Shown here: positions 5,611 to 5,927 of the stretch, in pieces
Position numbering within the stretch: position 1 is the stretch's first letter
Layout of the letters: every line of letters starts with the position of its first letter
DNA from: Treponema sp.
GTDB taxonomy: Bacteria; Spirochaetota; Spirochaetia; Treponematales; Breznakiellaceae
NCBI GenBank assembly: GCA_031259035.1
Contig: JAIRLZ010000203.1
Location: 1-5,927 of the forward strand
DNA: 5,927 bases
Direction of reading: 5' to 3'
Notes under the pieces: model-generated
Told to the model about the DNA's origin: nothing
Database searches by the model: none
What the model saw: the letters and a program-made list of their open reading frames with translations, nothing else
Translations under genes and position numbers: made by a program

Positions 5611-5927
5611 ATGAAACAAACGGTCAAACAAACTGAGGCGAAGGCGCGGCGTTTCCACGCCGGGCTTGTCGCGGCGCTGGCGGTCTTCGCGGTGCTGGGA
5701 TCATGCGACGGCGGACGGAGCCGCCAAGCTCCCCCCCCCCCCCCATGAGACGGAGATTGGATATAAAGACGGGGATGTGGTGGGCGTGAGGGTGAACGTC
5801 CCCCGGACAAGCGGGAGCGGCGCCAGGTCCCTCAATCCTGAGACCCTGGAGTTCTTCGCGGATACGTACGAGGCGGTGTTCAGGAAAATTGGCAAAAACC
5901 CTCCAGATGACGACCGGTACTACCGGG
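5611..5927 (+). pseudogene. Lipoprotein gene switched off by a poly-C frameshift (phase-variable candidate), partial at right edge
   Basis: The ATG at 5611 has AGGAG at 5600-5604, 6 nt upstream. Residues 1-31 are a long lipoprotein signal peptide with a basic n-region (MKQTVKQTEAKARRFH), a hydrophobic core and the lipobox LGSC, with the lipidated cysteine at residue 32. After DGGRSRQA the gene enters 14 C residues (5731-5744). In the frame read, this gives five prolines and a TGA at 5746-5748, a 45-residue product. In the +2 frame the sequence is open from 5747 to the window edge for 60 codons, starting ETEIGYKDGDVV and including NPETLEFFADTYEAVF. With 13, 10 or 16 C residues, signal peptide and body would join in one frame. 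The body family is not recognised. It is either a real phase-variable surface lipoprotein in the OFF state, a decayed gene, or a homopolymer sequencing error. Confidence 0.75.
5731..5744 (+). repeat. Homopolymeric tract of 14 C
   Basis: Fourteen consecutive C residues lie just after the lipobox region of the lipoprotein gene. Tracts of this length are prone to slipped-strand mispairing during replication. This one decides whether the downstream frame is translated. It begins nine codons after the lipidated Cys codon, so only the anchored N-terminus would be made in the OFF state. Confidence 0.95.

Noticed and set aside
1..5927. tRNA, rRNA or CRISPR array
   Set aside because: No cloverleaf with CCA-type ends, no rRNA-like conserved stretches and no regularly spaced direct repeats were seen.

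Overview
The window looks like spirochaete chromosomal DNA, most likely from an insect-gut or environmental Treponema. This rests on moderate-to-high GC genes with short AT-rich gaps, two lipoproteins with lipobox signal peptides, proteins whose composition recalls Treponema relatives, and a long homopolymer tract inside a lipoprotein gene. The genus is inferred from memory of families, not from a search.

Left edge (1-278): a gene-poor stretch with two near-perfect hairpins (43-79 and 151-180) built on the same core, CTGTTCCAAAACT / AGTTTTGGAACAG. Between them a second inverted repeat (82-93 with 129-140) encloses a 35-nt loop. The hairpins sit between the possible end of a + strand gene and the end of a - strand gene, so they may be a convergent pair of terminators. 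They could equally be a small palindromic mobile element.

Minus-strand block (279-4167): read in transcription order, it encodes an unknown multipass membrane protein, a CorA-type divalent metal transporter, a full-length Sua5-type threonylcarbamoyl-AMP synthase and, after a 102-nt gap, a DUF2156 (LPG_synthase_C) protein. The first three are tightly packed and look like one operon. The DUF2156 gene has its own promoter and is preceded by a small terminator-like hairpin. The operon promoter and the DUF2156 promoter both place the -10 hexamer exactly 6 nt before the ATG, which predicts leaderless mRNAs. Other genes in the window have recognisable Shine-Dalgarno sequences.

Divergent control region (4168-4261): the minus operon promoter (TTGAAA-17-TACTAT) lies on top of a + strand promoter (TTGATA-17-TATTTT), with the -35 of each overlapping the -10 of the other. 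The + promoter serves a lipoprotein of unknown function (4262-5011).

Decayed accessory segment (5012-5465): a remnant of an IS1-family transposase is followed by the frame-broken tail of an unrelated protein. An AT-loop hairpin then abuts a strong promoter (TTTACA-16-TATACT, extended -10).

Right edge (5611-5927): a lipoprotein gene with a good ribosome binding site and an LGSC lipobox is interrupted by 14 consecutive C residues at 5731-5744. As sequenced it stops at once after the tract. With 13 (or 10, or 16) C residues it would read on as an open frame to the window edge. This is the architecture of a phase-variable surface lipoprotein and is the most interesting feature here.
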